From Spirochaetota bacterium (GTDB taxonomy: Bacteria; Spirochaetota; Brachyspiria; Brachyspirales; JACRPF01): a stretch of 64,000 nt of DNA. The notes under the pieces are model-generated. The model saw nothing but the letters and a program-made list of their open reading frames with translations. It was not told the DNA's origin and ran no database searches. Positions 9,863-19,107 of the stretch are shown one piece after another (position 1 is the stretch's first letter; every line of letters begins with the position of its first letter). The position numbers were made by a program, and so were the translations under genes. The DNA lies in contig JACRPF010000005.1 of NCBI GenBank assembly GCA_016214035.1, positions 62,001 through 126,000 on the forward strand, in the 5' to 3' direction.

Positions 9863-10723
9863 ATGCACTTCAGATCAGGCATCAGCGATCACTTTATGCC
9901 AACGCCGGGCGCATTCTCCGCCGATCTCAAGCTGTTTGCCTTCGCCATTACAAAAGCGGACAAAGCGTTCACCTACGCGCGGCATACGCACACGTCATAC
10001 GAACTGGTCTATGTCGCGGGCGGTACCTATCGATCCACGGTCAACGATGTCAGTCTCACACTGAAGCCGGGTCATGCGCTTGCGATAAAGCCCGGTGATA
10101 CGCATGAGGATATCTGTGCCCCCGGACTTACGTATTATTCAGTCAAGATAGCAATTCCGTATTCAGCCGACACTGCGGGCAGCATTTTCGCCGACGGCAT
10201 CACGCCCGCGGACCAATGCGTGAAGGTGCCGCGCGCGCTGTTCGACCGGCTCACCTCATCCATGGAGGCGGAAGCGAAACGCGGCGACGAGATAGCCATG
10301 CATATCATCGCCGAACGTTCAAAGGAGCTCTTCTGGCAGATGATGCGTTCGTATCCGGCGCGCGTGCTCGCCCCCGCCTTCATCGCGCGTCCCGCGGGCG
10401 GTGATTTTACGGCGCAACTGCATGCGTTATTCGCGCGGTCGCTTGCGGCACGGCTTTCAGTGCAGGCGATGGCGGATAATTTCGGCATGAGCGAAAGCAC
10501 ATTCTTTCAGCACTGCGCGCGTGTGCTCGGTGTCGGTCCCGCCAAGGCGTTCGCCAATTACCGGCTTGACCGGGCACGGACAATGCTTATCGAATCGGAC
10601 GATTATATACGCGATATCGCGTCACGGTGCGGCTTCATCAATCAGTTCCATTTTTCACGGATATTCGCGTCGGTGTACGGCGCCTCGCCGCAGCAGTATC
10701 GCCGCATGACGCGGAAAAAGTAA
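9863..10723 (+). CDS. AraC-family transcriptional regulator
   Basis: A 286-residue regulator: cupin-type N-terminal sensor (YARHTHTSYELVYVAGGTYR and a LKPGHALAIKPGDTHED strand pair, residues about 35-85) and AraC double helix-turn-helix at the C-terminus (about 185-283, with MSESTFFQHCARVLG and ASRCGFINQFHFSRIF, ending YGASPQQYRRM). It is transcribed divergently from the double-FAD oxidoreductase and lies just ahead of the secreted esterase gene, so either could be its target. The start codon sits 6 bases after a -10 element, implying a leaderless transcript. Confidence 0.87.
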   Translation: MHFRSGISDHFMPTPGAFSADLKLFAFAITKADKAFTYARHTHTSYELVYVAGGTYRSTVNDVSLTLKPGHALAIKPGDTHEDICAPGLTYYSVKIAIPYSADTAGSIFADGITPADQCVKVPRALFDRLTSSMEAEAKRGDEIAMHIIAERSKELFWQMMRSYPARVLAPAFIARPAGGDFTAQLHALFARSLAARLSVQAMADNFGMSESTFFQHCARVLGVGPAKAFANYRLDRARTMLIESDDYIRDIASRCGFINQFHFSRIFASVYGASPQQYRRMTRKK

Positions 10724-10802
10724 TACTTTCCGGACGAATAGTAATGCGATGATGCCGCCCCGGGAGTATACTTATCGTACAGACGTATTTCAAGGAACAG
10801 TT

Positions 10803-12776
10803 ATGAGACAGTATGCAACCATCGTCATTGCCGCCATCATGAGCGCGCTGAACGTCTTCGGCGGCATTACGCTTCCGAAAGTAATCTCTGATAGTGTTGT
10901 GCTGCAGCGAAACCGTCCGATAACTATCTGGGGCGCATCCTCAGCGGGCGCGGCGATCAGCGTCGCCATCGTCGATGATGCCACGGGAGTCATCGTACGC
11001 AGCGGGAAAACGGCCGCCGGTGCCGACGGACGCTGGAAACTGAAACTGGAAGCGATGGAAGCATCGTTCAAGAAACACCGTATCACTGTCTCCGGCGATG
11101 GAAGCGATATCACCGTGAAGGACGTGCTTGTCGGCGAAGTGTGGTTCACGTCGGGACAATCGAATATGCAGCTCGAGCTTCAGTACATCATCGGCGGAAA
11201 GGAAATGCTTGCTCGGGCGACGAATGCAAATATCAGGATCTTCTATCAATCATCTGTTGACAAACAATGGTATACCAATGTCTCCTTTGAGCCTTGTGAT
11301 GATGTCAGCCGCGGATACTGGGCTCCTGCAAATGCGGGAAGCAATGTCGCCTACTGTTCCGGCATCGCATACACGTTCGCGCTTGCGCTTTTCAATGCGC
11401 TCAACCGCAACGCGGAGATACCGGTGGCGGTGATGAACTCTGCGGTGGGCGCCACCGGCGTCATGGCGTGGATGAGCCGGGCTAAGGCGCAGAGCTTACC
11501 TGAACTCGCCGCCAAACTGCCGGCGAAGTGGAATGAGGGCACCTGGGGACAGTGGTACAAGCCGTGGAATCAGGCTACGGCGCTCTTTAATCATAAAGTC
11601 GCCCCATTCACCGATTTCGCGGTGCGCGGATTTCTCTGGACACAGGGGGAGAACGATGCGGGCTTCGGCGAGGCGGGAGCGGCATTCTACCGCACGGCGC
11701 TTGCCGCGCTCATCGACGATTGGCGGACGCAGTGGAATGACACTGCCGCGCCGTTCATCTTCTCCCAACTGCACGCGTATGACAACAACGGCACGATGAC
11801 GGAGGACAAATTCGAGAACTGGGCATATATGCGCGAGGCCCAGCTTGAAATATCAGCCCGTGTATCGAACACCGCGGCTGTCGCCATTCATGATGTGGAC
11901 CTTGTCTGGGATCAGGGTGCATTCGGATCAAAAAGCCCCGTTCATCCGCTCACTAAAAAACCTGTCGGTGAACGCATGGCGCTTGCGGCGCGCGCCATCG
12001 CATACGGCGAGCAGATTGAATACTGCGGGCCGGTGTTTGACCGTATGAAGATAGACGGCGGAAGGATACTGCTCAAGTTCACCCATAGAGGAAACGGTCT
12101 CATGAACAGGGACGGCGGCACTGCGGTTACGGGATTCGCCATATGCGGCAGCGACCGCGTTTTTCTTCCGGCAGCTGCGATAATTAATGGGGCAGTCGTC
12201 GAGGTGTCGAATCCCGGGATAACTGCACCCGTTGCGGTGACGTACGGTTTCACCTCGATGAATAACTGCGCAAATCTTTTCAGTACAGATGGGCTGCCCG
12301 CAGTGCCGTTTCGCACCGATAGAGTGAAGTCGCAGTTCATGAAAGGCTGTGCTGCGGGAAAAAAGCCTGATGCGGCAGATATGAACAAAAACGTTGTCAC
12401 CACGTTCGTGGCCTCGGGTGTCTGGCAGAACAGCGCGGCGGTCACCTACGAAGGTAAGCCGACGGTGATGACGAAAAAAAAGGGATCGTCCGCAAAAGGT
12501 GTTCTTTCCGTCGCGTCCGGCAGTTACAAGATTTCATACTTTATGGCGGTGAGCGGTGCGCCGTATGATGACAATGCGGTGCGCATTGATGTGAAGCATA
12601 ATGGTAAAACCGATACGACTACGCTCGATTGTTCACGCGCTCCCGGCGGCTGGACGGATGTCGGCGTTTTCGATTTTGCCGGTACCGGAGAGGAATGCGT
12701 GATCATCACACGGACATCGCCTGACAGCGAGACCGTCGCCACACGGGCGATTGCGGTACGCGCCGCGGCTCAGTGA
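10803..12776 (+). CDS. Secreted sialate O-acetylesterase-like SGNH hydrolase
   Basis: About 657 residues from the ATG at 10803, which is preferred over upstream ATGs because AAGGAAC precedes it and the protein then begins with a normal Sec signal (MRQYATIVIAAIMSALNVFGG). It matches the SASA (DUF303) carbohydrate-esterase family: nucleophile serine in TSGQSNMQ near residue 118, conserved WTQGEND near 280, and a C-terminal catalytic region with SPVHPLTKKPVGERMALAARA near 380. Expected role: removing acetyl groups from sugars outside the cytoplasm (sialic acid, xylan or pectin side groups). The C-terminal 120 residues look like an extra beta-sandwich. It follows the AraC gene by 80 bases and converges on glpK. 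Confidence 0.85.
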   Translation: MRQYATIVIAAIMSALNVFGGITLPKVISDSVVLQRNRPITIWGASSAGAAISVAIVDDATGVIVRSGKTAAGADGRWKLKLEAMEASFKKHRITVSGDGSDITVKDVLVGEVWFTSGQSNMQLELQYIIGGKEMLARATNANIRIFYQSSVDKQWYTNVSFEPCDDVSRGYWAPANAGSNVAYCSGIAYTFALALFNALNRNAEIPVAVMNSAVGATGVMAWMSRAKAQSLPELAAKLPAKWNEGTWGQWYKPWNQATALFNHKVAPFTDFAVRGFLWTQGENDAGFGEAGAAFYRTALAALIDDWRTQWNDTAAPFIFSQLHAYDNNGTMTEDKFENWAYMREAQLEISARVSNTAAVAIHDVDLVWDQGAFGSKSPVHPLTKKPVGERMALAARAIAYGEQIEYCGPVFDRMKIDGGRILLKFTHRGNGLMNRDGGTAVTGFAICGSDRVFLPAAAIINGAVVEVSNPGITAPVAVTYGFTSMNNCANLFSTDGLPAVPFRTDRVKSQFMKGCAAGKKPDAADMNKNVVTTFVASGVWQNSAAVTYEGKPTVMTKKKGSSAKGVLSVASGSYKISYFMAVSGAPYDDNAVRIDVKHNGKTDTTTLDCSRAPGGWTDVGVFDFAGTGEECVIITRTSPDSETVATRAIAVRAAAQ

Positions 12777-12788
12777 TATCCGTAAGGA

Positions 12789-14294
12789 TCAATCCACCCA
12801 GCCCAGTGATTTGCTGACCGCCTTTTTCCAGCCCTTCATGAGCGCATCACGTTTTGTTTTTTTCATCACCGGTTTCCATTCCCTTCCCGCGCGCCAGTTG
12901 TCAGCGGCGGATTTTTTATCCTGCCAGAAACCGGTTGCGATGCCCGCAGCGTACGCCGCACCGAGCGCCGTCGTCTCGGTTACCGCCGGGCGCACCACCG
13001 GAACACCGAGCATGTCAGACTGAAACTGCATGAGCAGTTCGTTTTTCACCATGCCGCCGTCCACTTTCAAAATGCGTATGGGCATTTTCGCGTCTTTGAT
13101 CATCGCGTCATACAGTTCGCGGGTCTGATACGCGGTAGCCTCTATCGCCGCGCGTGCGATATGACCTTTATGTATATACCGTGTGAGCCCCGCGATGATG
13201 CCGCGCGCGTCTGAACGCCAGTACGGAGCGTAGAGCCCTGAGAACGCCGGGACGATGTAGATGCCGCCGCTGTCATTCACCGTGCCGGCAAGGTCTTCCA
13301 CCGCGGCCGATGAGGTGATGATGCCGAGATTATCGCGAAGCCACTGCACGAGCGCTCCGGCGATTGCCACCGAGCCCTCAAGCGCGTACACGGCTTTTTC
13401 TTTCCCGATTTTGTATCCGACGGTGGTGATGAGTCCGTACTTGGATAGAACCGGTTTCTCGCCGATATTCATGAGCATGAAGCAGCCGGTACCGTACGTG
13501 TTCTTCGCCATGCCCTTTGCAAAACACGCCTGACCGAACAGCGCCGCCTGCTGATCGCCGAGCACGCCGGCAACGGGAACCTCGGCGCCGAACGGACCGT
13601 TTTTCGTGGTATAGCCATAGAACGACGGGTCGCTTGACGGCCGTATCTCCGGAAGCATCGACATCGGTATCTTCATCGCGCGAAGGAGTTCCTTATCCCA
13701 GGAAAGCGTTTTGAGGTCCATGAGCATGGTGCGGCTTGCGTTGGTGACATCGGTGATATGCTTGCCGCCGGTGAGATTCCACACGAGCCACGCGTCGATG
13801 GTTCCGAAAACAGCATCGCCGTTTTTTGCCGCGGCACCGAGCCCGGGAATGTTACGGAGCATCCACGACACTTTCGGTCCTGAAAAATAGGTGGCCACCG
13901 GCAGACCGGTTTTCCTCCGTATGAATGGTTCGCCGATTTTTTTGCCGATTGATGAACAGATGCCGTCGGTGCGCGTGTCCTGCCAGATGATGGCGTTTGC
14001 GTAGGGTTTCCCGGTATTGCGGTCCCAGACGACGGTGGTCTCCCGCTGATTCGTAATACCCACCGCGGCGACGGATGCACCGGTGGCGTCGGCTGCGTGA
14101 AGCGCGTCCTGTATCACGGCAAACGTGTTGTCCCGGATCTCGTTCGCATCATGTTCAACCCATCCCGGTTTCGGGTACAGCTGCCGGTGTTCCTTCTGCG
14201 CCATCGATACAATACTGCCGCTCGCGTCGAACAGTATGGCGCGCGTGCTCGTGGTTCCCTGATCGATTGCCGCTATATATTTTTTATCCGCCAT
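12789..14294 (-). CDS. glpK: Glycerol kinase
   Basis: A 501-residue FGGY-family kinase that phosphorylates glycerol to sn-glycerol 3-phosphate in the cytoplasm. Diagnostic segments are the phosphate-binding [15 protein letters not shown] at the N-terminus, [15 protein letters not shown], the [10 protein letters not shown] substrate loop, and the C-terminal ATP-binding [17 protein letters not shown]. The start at 14294 (MADKKYIA) is chosen because AGGAGT (14301-14306) lies 6 bases upstream and the protein then has the usual glpK length; an ATG 36 bases further upstream would add a non-conserved extension. No glpF, glpD or regulator gene is next to it, which is unusual; it is a monocistronic gene convergent with the esterase. 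Confidence 0.95.
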   Translation of the reverse strand: MADKKYIAAIDQGTTSTRAILFDASGSIVSMAQKEHRQLYPKPGWVEHDANEIRDNTFAVIQDALHAADATGASVAAVGITNQRETTVVWDRNTGKPYANAIIWQDTRTDGICSSIGKKIGEPFIRRKTGLPVATYFSGPKVSWMLRNIPGLGAAAKNGDAVFGTIDAWLVWNLTGGKHITDVTNASRTMLMDLKTLSWDKELLRAMKIPMSMLPEIRPSSDPSFYGYTTKNGPFGAEVPVAGVLGDQQAALFGQACFAKGMAKNTYGTGCFMLMNIGEKPVLSKYGLITTVGYKIGKEKAVYALEGSVAIAGALVQWLRDNLGIITSSAAVEDLAGTVNDSGGIYIVPAFSGLYAPYWRSDARGIIAGLTRYIHKGHIARAAIEATAYQTRELYDAMIKDAKMPIRILKVDGGMVKNELLMQFQSDMLGVPVVRPAVTETTALGAAYAAGIATGFWQDKKSAADNWRAGREWKPVMKKTKRDALMKGWKKAVSKSLGWVD

Positions 14295-14497
14295 GCGTGA
14301 ACTCCTGCCGATGCATCCTGATGAGCGCAATTATCCGCGTAAATATGAAATTGTCAATCCGGGACGGGGATTGTTTGATTTATTCTTCTTTTGATGTATC
14401 TTATGGGCATGTAGCGCGGCAGAGACATCAGGGACGTACATGATGGGTAGTGATGGTTCTGCTGCGGGTATGGCATTATGCAACACGGGCAGGCGGG

Positions 14498-17194
14498 ACC
14501 ATGAAGCGGATGAAAAAGGATTCTTCAGCCGTTCAAAAAAAACACACTGCGTCGAAGCGGAAACCGCCGGCAACAACAAAACAACAATCACTGACGAACG
14601 ACGACACCTATCGCAATCTTTTCCTCAACGCCGCACTCGGTATTTTCCATTCCACATTCGACGGCAGATTCATCGATGTGAACCCCGCGCTTGCGAAGAT
14701 GATGGGATACAGCTCTCCCGAAGAGGTGGTCCGGTCGATTACCAACATCTCCGAGCAGGTGTACGCTGAGCCGCCGAAGTGGCGCGAGACGGCGAAAGCC
14801 GCGATGGAAGCGGGCGGCGTCTTCAGCGCGGAGAACCGCTATCGCCGGAAGAACGGTGAGGTGTGGTTCGGCAAACTTCATCTGCGCATCGTTTCCGATG
14901 CACAGGGGAAACCGGGTTATTATGAGGGATTCATTGAGGATATCACCGAGCGTACGCGCGCGGAAAACGAACTGCGCGACAGCGAACGGCGGCACAAGGT
15001 GTTTCTCGATCTCGCCGTGGATGCAATACTCATCGGAAATCCCGCGGGGATAATTATCGAGGCGAATGAAAGCGCCGTGGTATTGACCGGATATCAGCAG
15101 TCGGAACTTATCGGCGCGTCGATTAATCTTCTATTTACCGAAGAAGAACGCCGACGTGTGCCGCTCATGTATGAAGAGCTTAAGCAGGGGAAAACCGTCC
15201 GCAACGAGCGCATGCTCCGGAGGAAAGACGGATCGTCCGTCGCCATCGAGATGCGGACCAAGATGATGCCTGATAGAACATATCAGACTTTCATTCGGGA
15301 TGTGTCCGAGCGCAAGCGGGCGGAATATCAGCTGCGGATAAAGGACTGGGCCGTCGAATCAACATTGGATGCCATCGCATTGTCGGATCTTGACGGCATG
15401 GTCAGTTATGTGAATCCGGCGTTTCTCAGGATGTGGGGATATGACAGCCCGGCAGAAGTGCTGGGAAGACCGGTGTCGGAATTCTGGCAGACGGGAAAAC
15501 AGGCGGCCGATGTCATTGAAGCGCTCCGTGTGCACGGCGGATGGCTTGGCGAGATGATGGGCAAAAGTAAATCCGGCAGCAAGTTTTTTGTGCAGACATC
15601 CGCGAGCATGATTAAGGACGCCGACGGCAGACCCATTCAGATGATGGCGTCGTTTATGGACATCACCGAGCGTAAGATTGCAGAAACGGCGCTCAGGGAC
15701 AGCGAAGAAAAATTCAAAACGGCATTCCAAACAAGTCCGGACTCCATCAACATAAACCGTCTTGACGACGGCAGATATATTTCCATCAACAGCGGTTTTA
15801 CACGTATCATGGGATACACCGAGAGCGACATCATCGGAAAGACGTCGTTGGAAATGAATATATGGGCGGATCCGAACGACCGCGCCAAACTGGTGGCTGG
15901 TCTCAGGCAGCATGGAAAGGTAGAAAATCTTGAGGCGACATTCATCGCGAAGAACGGCGAACCGCGATTGGGGCTCATGTCGGCAACCGTGATGTCGATC
16001 AACGGCATTCCGCATATCCTGAACGTAACCCGGGATATGACCGAGCGGCAGAAACTTGTCGAAAGTCTGAAACGTGCTGAAAAACTCGAATCGCTCGGCG
16101 TGCTTGCCGGCGGCATTGCGCACGATTTCAACAATCTCCTGGCGGGCATGTTCGGATTCATCGAGGCGGCGAAGCGCAATCTGCCGCAGGGGATTTCTTC
16201 CGAGCACCTGGACCGGGTGCTTGAACTCTACGGCCGGGCGAAAGGGCTCTCGCAGCAGCTGTTAACGTTCTCCAAAGGAGGCGCCCCGCTGAAAAAGACG
16301 GGCGCACTTGAGCCGCTCATCAGAAAAAGTGTATTGTTCGCGCTGAGCGGTTCGGTGGTGCAGGCAGATTTTACCATTGCGGGCGATCTCGCTCCGGCGG
16401 AATTCGATGAGAGCCAGATTGCGCAGGTGATCGGCAATATCGTCATCAATGCCGTACAGGCTATGCCGACGGGCGGTAAACTGTATGTGTCCGCCGGGAA
16501 TGCGACGGTCAGAGAAAACGAGCATCCGCCGCTGCCGGCCGGGTCGTTTGTCCATATCGCGATCCGTGATACCGGCATCGGCATGCCGCACGATATTCTG
16601 CAGCGTATTTTCGATCCGTTTTTCACCACAAAACAAACCGGCAGCGGTCTCGGGCTCGCCATTTGTTTTTCGATCATACAGAAGCACGGCGGCGTCATCG
16701 AGGCGGAGTCGTCACCCGGCAACGGCAGTACATTCCATCTGTATCTGCCGGCGAGCAGTACCGCCCGCTCCGGAGCGTCGCTGTCGTCTGCTGAACCGGT
16801 GCTCAGCGGCAGCGAACGCATACTCGTCATGGATGATGAGGATTATCTGCGCGAATGTCTCAATGACGGACTTGCCGCGTTCGGGTATGATGTGCACACC
16901 GCACGTGACGGCGCAGAGGCGGTGGTGAAGATCGCTGCGGCCCATGACGAAGGCAAACCGTTCCGCGCGGTGTTTCTCGATCTCACGGTACGCGGCGGTA
17001 TGGGCGGCAGGGAAGCCCTCCGGAAGATCCGTGAGCGCTTCGAAAAACTACCGGTGTTCCTGATGAGCGGTTATTCCGATGATCAGTCGACGGTCGACAG
17101 TGATCCGGGATTCAACGGCAGTCTGCAGAAACCGTTTTCCATCAATGATCTTATCATTCTGATGCGAAAATATGTGCCCCGGTCTTCGTTGTAA
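14498..17194 (+). CDS. Hybrid sensor histidine kinase with four PAS domains and a receiver
   Basis: About 898 residues from the ATG at 14498, which begins a basic, Ser/Lys-rich N-terminus; an ATG 48 bases upstream is possible. Four PAS/PAC units follow (roughly 35-155, 160-275, 285-400, 405-525), each ending in a D-x-TER or DVSER motif. Then a HisKA dimerisation domain with the phospho-acceptor LAGGIAHDFNNLL, an ATPase with N-box NIVINAVQAMP, G1 DTGIGMP and G2 GSGLGLAI, and a C-terminal receiver (ILVMDDEDY, phospho-Asp in FLDLTV, Lys in LQKPF). No membrane helix is seen, so it should be a cytosolic sensor. No separate output regulator is adjacent; signal and output are unknown. Confidence 0.92.
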   Translation, partial: TMKRMKKDSSAVQKKHTASKRKPPATTKQQSLTNDDTYRNLFLNAALGIFHSTFDGRFIDVNPALAKMMGYSSPEEVVRSITNISEQVYAEPPKWRETAKAAMEAGGVFSAENRYRRKNGEVWFGKLHLRIVSDAQGKPGYYEGFIEDITERTRAENELRDSERRHKVFLDLAVDAILIGNPAGIIIEANESAVVLTGYQQSELIGASINLLFTEEERRRVPLMYEELKQGKTVRNERMLRRKDGSSVAIEMRTKMMPDRTYQTFIRDVSERKRAEYQLRIKDWAVESTLDAIALSDLDGMVSYVNPAFLRMWGYDSPAEVLGRPVSEFWQTGKQAADVIEALRVHGGWLGEMMGKSKSGSKFFVQTSASMIKDADGRPIQMMASFMDITERKIAETALRDSEEKFKTAFQTSPDSININRLDDGRYISINSGFTRIMGYTESDIIGKTSLEMNIWADPNDRAKLVAGLRQHGKVENLEATFIAKNGEPRLGLMSATVMSINGIPHILNVTRDMTERQKLVESLKRAEKLESLGVLAGGIAHDFNNLLAGMFGFIEAAKRNLPQGISSEHLDRVLELYGRAKGLSQQLLTFSKGGAPLKKTGALEPLIRKSVLFALSGSVVQADFTIAGDLAPAEFDESQIAQVIGNIVINAVQAMPTGGKLYVSAGNATVRENEHPPLPAGSFVHIAIRDTGIGMPHDILQRIFDPFFTTKQTGSGLGLAICFSIIQKHGGVIEAESSPGNGSTFHLYLPASSTARSGASLSSAEPVLSGSERILVMDDEDYLRECLNDGLAAFGYDVHTARDGAEAVVKIAAAHDEGKPFRAVFLDLTVRGGMGGREALRKIRERFEKLPVFLMSGYSDDQSTVDSDPGFNGSLQKPFSINDLIILMRKYVPRSSL

Positions 17195-17226
17195 AAATGC
17201 ATTGATGCCGCGCATGCATGCATTGA

Positions 17227-17255
17227 TTGACAATTCCTGTCTGCCTGCATATACT
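17227..17255 (+). promoter_or_regulatory. Promoter of small membrane protein gene
   Basis: TTGACA (17227-17232), 17-base spacer, TATACT (17250-17255), giving an mRNA leader of about 46 bases before the ATG at 17308. This conventional leader contrasts with the leaderless promoters elsewhere in the window. Confidence 0.6.
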
Positions 17256-17307
17256 GATGATATGCCGCGCGGACTTCACCGCAGCAAATAAATCCAGGGA
17301 TGTTGCC

Positions 17308-17547
17308 ATGAATATGAAAACGATTTTGACCGCCATCGGTATTGTACTCGCAGTCGCGGGCGCGATAGGCGGGTATCACGGTTACACAATGCTCAATACC
17401 ACCGGTGCGAAGTTTACCCGTGGATTTACGAATGCGCTCGGCGGCGGGTTGACCAAAACCGATATGACCGCCTGGCTCTGGATAGTGCTCGGAGCGGCAG
17501 CAGTCATCATTGGTGTCATACTCGTGCTCATGAAGAAAAAAAAGTAA
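17308..17547 (+). CDS. Small two-helix membrane protein, DUF3185-like
   Basis: A 79-residue protein starting at the ATG at 17308 (AGGGA upstream) with two hydrophobic helices (residues about 6-26 and 52-73) separated by a short loop containing GAKFTRGFTNALGGGLTKTDMTAW, and ending in a run of lysines. Size, helix layout and the T-x-x-TW-before-helix-2 pattern resemble DUF3185 inner-membrane proteins, whose function is unknown. The longer frame that starts at 17227 is rejected because the promoter lies inside it. Confidence 0.7.
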   Translation: MNMKTILTAIGIVLAVAGAIGGYHGYTMLNTTGAKFTRGFTNALGGGLTKTDMTAWLWIVLGAAAVIIGVILVLMKKKK

Positions 17548-17561
17548 TTCAGCCGTTTTCT

Positions 17562-18737
17562 CTATTTGTTAGTCGCCGCGGACAATTCCTTAAGCGACTG
17601 TTCATACATATCCTCGATGGCCCACATCATCCGGTATTTCGGGAAACGCGTCATGAGCTCCTCGCAGCGTTTTTTCACTTCCTGCCAGTTGCCCATGTCG
17701 CGCACGGCGAGCAGCGCCTGATAGAAAAGCTCGGGAAGGAACGGGTCTTTGGCAAACACGCTCCGCGATTTTTCGGCGACGGCTATCATCTCGCGGCGCA
17801 TCAGCACCGCACGGTTCGTGTCCGAGAAGTTCTCCTCATACATGTCCGCAAGTTCCCCGAGCACGTTCTGCAGATTCCAGGTGCACTGCGCCGGCGTCTC
17901 TCCCTGCGTGTATGCGTAGAGTTCGCGGTCATACTGTTCTTTGCTGCGTTCCCTGAGTTTTACGAAATACGGATCGGCGGCTGCCGACGCGAATGATCGC
18001 CACGATGGCGCTTTCAGGCGCATGTCGAGTCTGCTGATTTTATCATACGCCTCGAGTATTTCGCGCTGGAACCGGATGCTTTTAAAGTCCTTCAGGAAGA
18101 CATATGATTCTTCAATTCCCTGCTGGGGCTTGATGTAATACGGATCAAACGCGGATGATTCCCGGAATTTCACCTGCGCCTCGGTTATGAGCTGCCGGTC
18201 GAGGAGATCGAGTCCCTCATAGTAGCTTCTGACCGCCTCGATGGACCGGTGTACGGACCCGGACTGAATGCCGCCCAGCGCCGTGATCACGTTCGATGCA
18301 AGCTCGTGTTCGACGGCGAGCGCCTTTGCCGTTTCACCAACAGCGGAAAAGGTCCGCAGTATCTTTCCGCTTGTGGTGTCGGTGAGTTTTGCGTCAATGC
18401 GTATGGTCTGCCCCGTCACGATGAACGACCCGTAGAGAAGCCGGGTCGCCGCGAGCAGTTTACCGATGGTGAGCGCTTTGGCGCTGTCCACGGCGCCGGT
18501 AAGACTCAGCTCCTGTTCCCGCAGCACGTTCTGCAGCTGCTGACGCTCAACAATGTCCAGAGGAACTCTGCCGCCGCTGATATCGGTTGTCAGCATATCG
18601 GCGAGACCTTTCGAGAGCCACGCATACGCGGTGTTCTTCGATGTGTTCTCGAAATAAAGCACCGATATCGTTTCCCGTGCCGACAGTGTGAATGTCAGAA
18701 GACATGCCGTCAGTACGGTGGTAACGTATGATCTCAT
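17562..18737 (-). CDS. CsgG/TolB-N-like exported protein
   Basis: A 391-residue protein whose start at 18737 gives a clean signal peptide (MRSYVTTVLTACLLTFTLSA) behind a GGGAG ribosome site; an upstream ATG would bury it. Residues about 24-150 follow the CsgG/LpoB/TolB-N fold used by periplasmic proteins of this group: ISVLYFENTSKNTAYAWLSKGLADMLTTDI, an IVERQQLQNVLREQELSLTG strand-helix, and LLYGSFIVTGQTIRIDAKLTDTTSGKIL. The rest is helical and TPR-like. Such proteins often take part in cell-envelope assembly or tolerate envelope stress, but no partner is encoded nearby. It ends 14 bases from the small membrane gene, convergently. Confidence 0.75.
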   Translation of the reverse strand: MRSYVTTVLTACLLTFTLSARETISVLYFENTSKNTAYAWLSKGLADMLTTDISGGRVPLDIVERQQLQNVLREQELSLTGAVDSAKALTIGKLLAATRLLYGSFIVTGQTIRIDAKLTDTTSGKILRTFSAVGETAKALAVEHELASNVITALGGIQSGSVHRSIEAVRSYYEGLDLLDRQLITEAQVKFRESSAFDPYYIKPQQGIEESYVFLKDFKSIRFQREILEAYDKISRLDMRLKAPSWRSFASAAADPYFVKLRERSKEQYDRELYAYTQGETPAQCTWNLQNVLGELADMYEENFSDTNRAVLMRREMIAVAEKSRSVFAKDPFLPELFYQALLAVRDMGNWQEVKKRCEELMTRFPKYRMMWAIEDMYEQSLKELSAATNK

Positions 18738-18872
18738 GAGATACTCCCGGGGGCTGGCCCTCCGCTCTATCATACCGTACCGCGATTGCCGCGTCAATGC
18801 GGCGCGGCAGCAATGGACTTTTTTTATTTTTTTGTTATACTTTTTCCGGAATAAAATTCAAGGAGTTTTCAC

Positions 18873-19043
18873 ATGGCTCATATTATCACTGATGAATGTG
18901 TCGCCTGCGGCGCATGTCTTTCGGAATGTCCCGAGAAGGCGATCTCTGAAGGCGATCCGATCTACAAGATCGACGCTTCGAAATGCGACGATTGCGCAAG
19001 CTGCGTGGCGGTTTGCCCGAGCGAAGCTATCAAAAAAGCATAA
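18873..19043 (+). CDS. 2[4Fe-4S] ferredoxin
   Basis: A 56-residue bacterial-type ferredoxin with two complete cluster motifs, CVACGACLSECP (N-terminal half) and CDDCASCVAVCP (C-terminal half), each Cys-x2-Cys-x2-Cys-x3-Cys-Pro. It is a low-potential cytoplasmic electron carrier of the clostridial type, suited to anaerobic enzymes such as pyruvate:ferredoxin oxidoreductase or radical-SAM activases. AAGGAG stands 8 bases before the ATG and TTATACTTTTTC upstream could be the promoter -10. It is followed directly by an intrinsic terminator, so it is a single-gene transcript. Confidence 0.95.
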   Translation: MAHIITDECVACGACLSECPEKAISEGDPIYKIDASKCDDCASCVAVCPSEAIKKA

Positions 19044-19060
19044 CGCTGGAAATGCATAAA

Positions 19061-19087
19061 AAAGGGAGCTTCGGCTCCCTTTTTTTA
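19061..19087. terminator. Bidirectional intrinsic terminator
   Basis: AAAGGGAGC, loop TTCG, GCTCCCTTT, followed by further T residues (and preceded by A residues, so also U-rich on the other strand). The UUCG tetraloop is an especially stable hairpin cap. It ends both the ferredoxin gene from the left and aroA from the right. Confidence 0.92.
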
Positions 19088-19107
19088 TTGTTGTTTATTA
19101 CGCACGA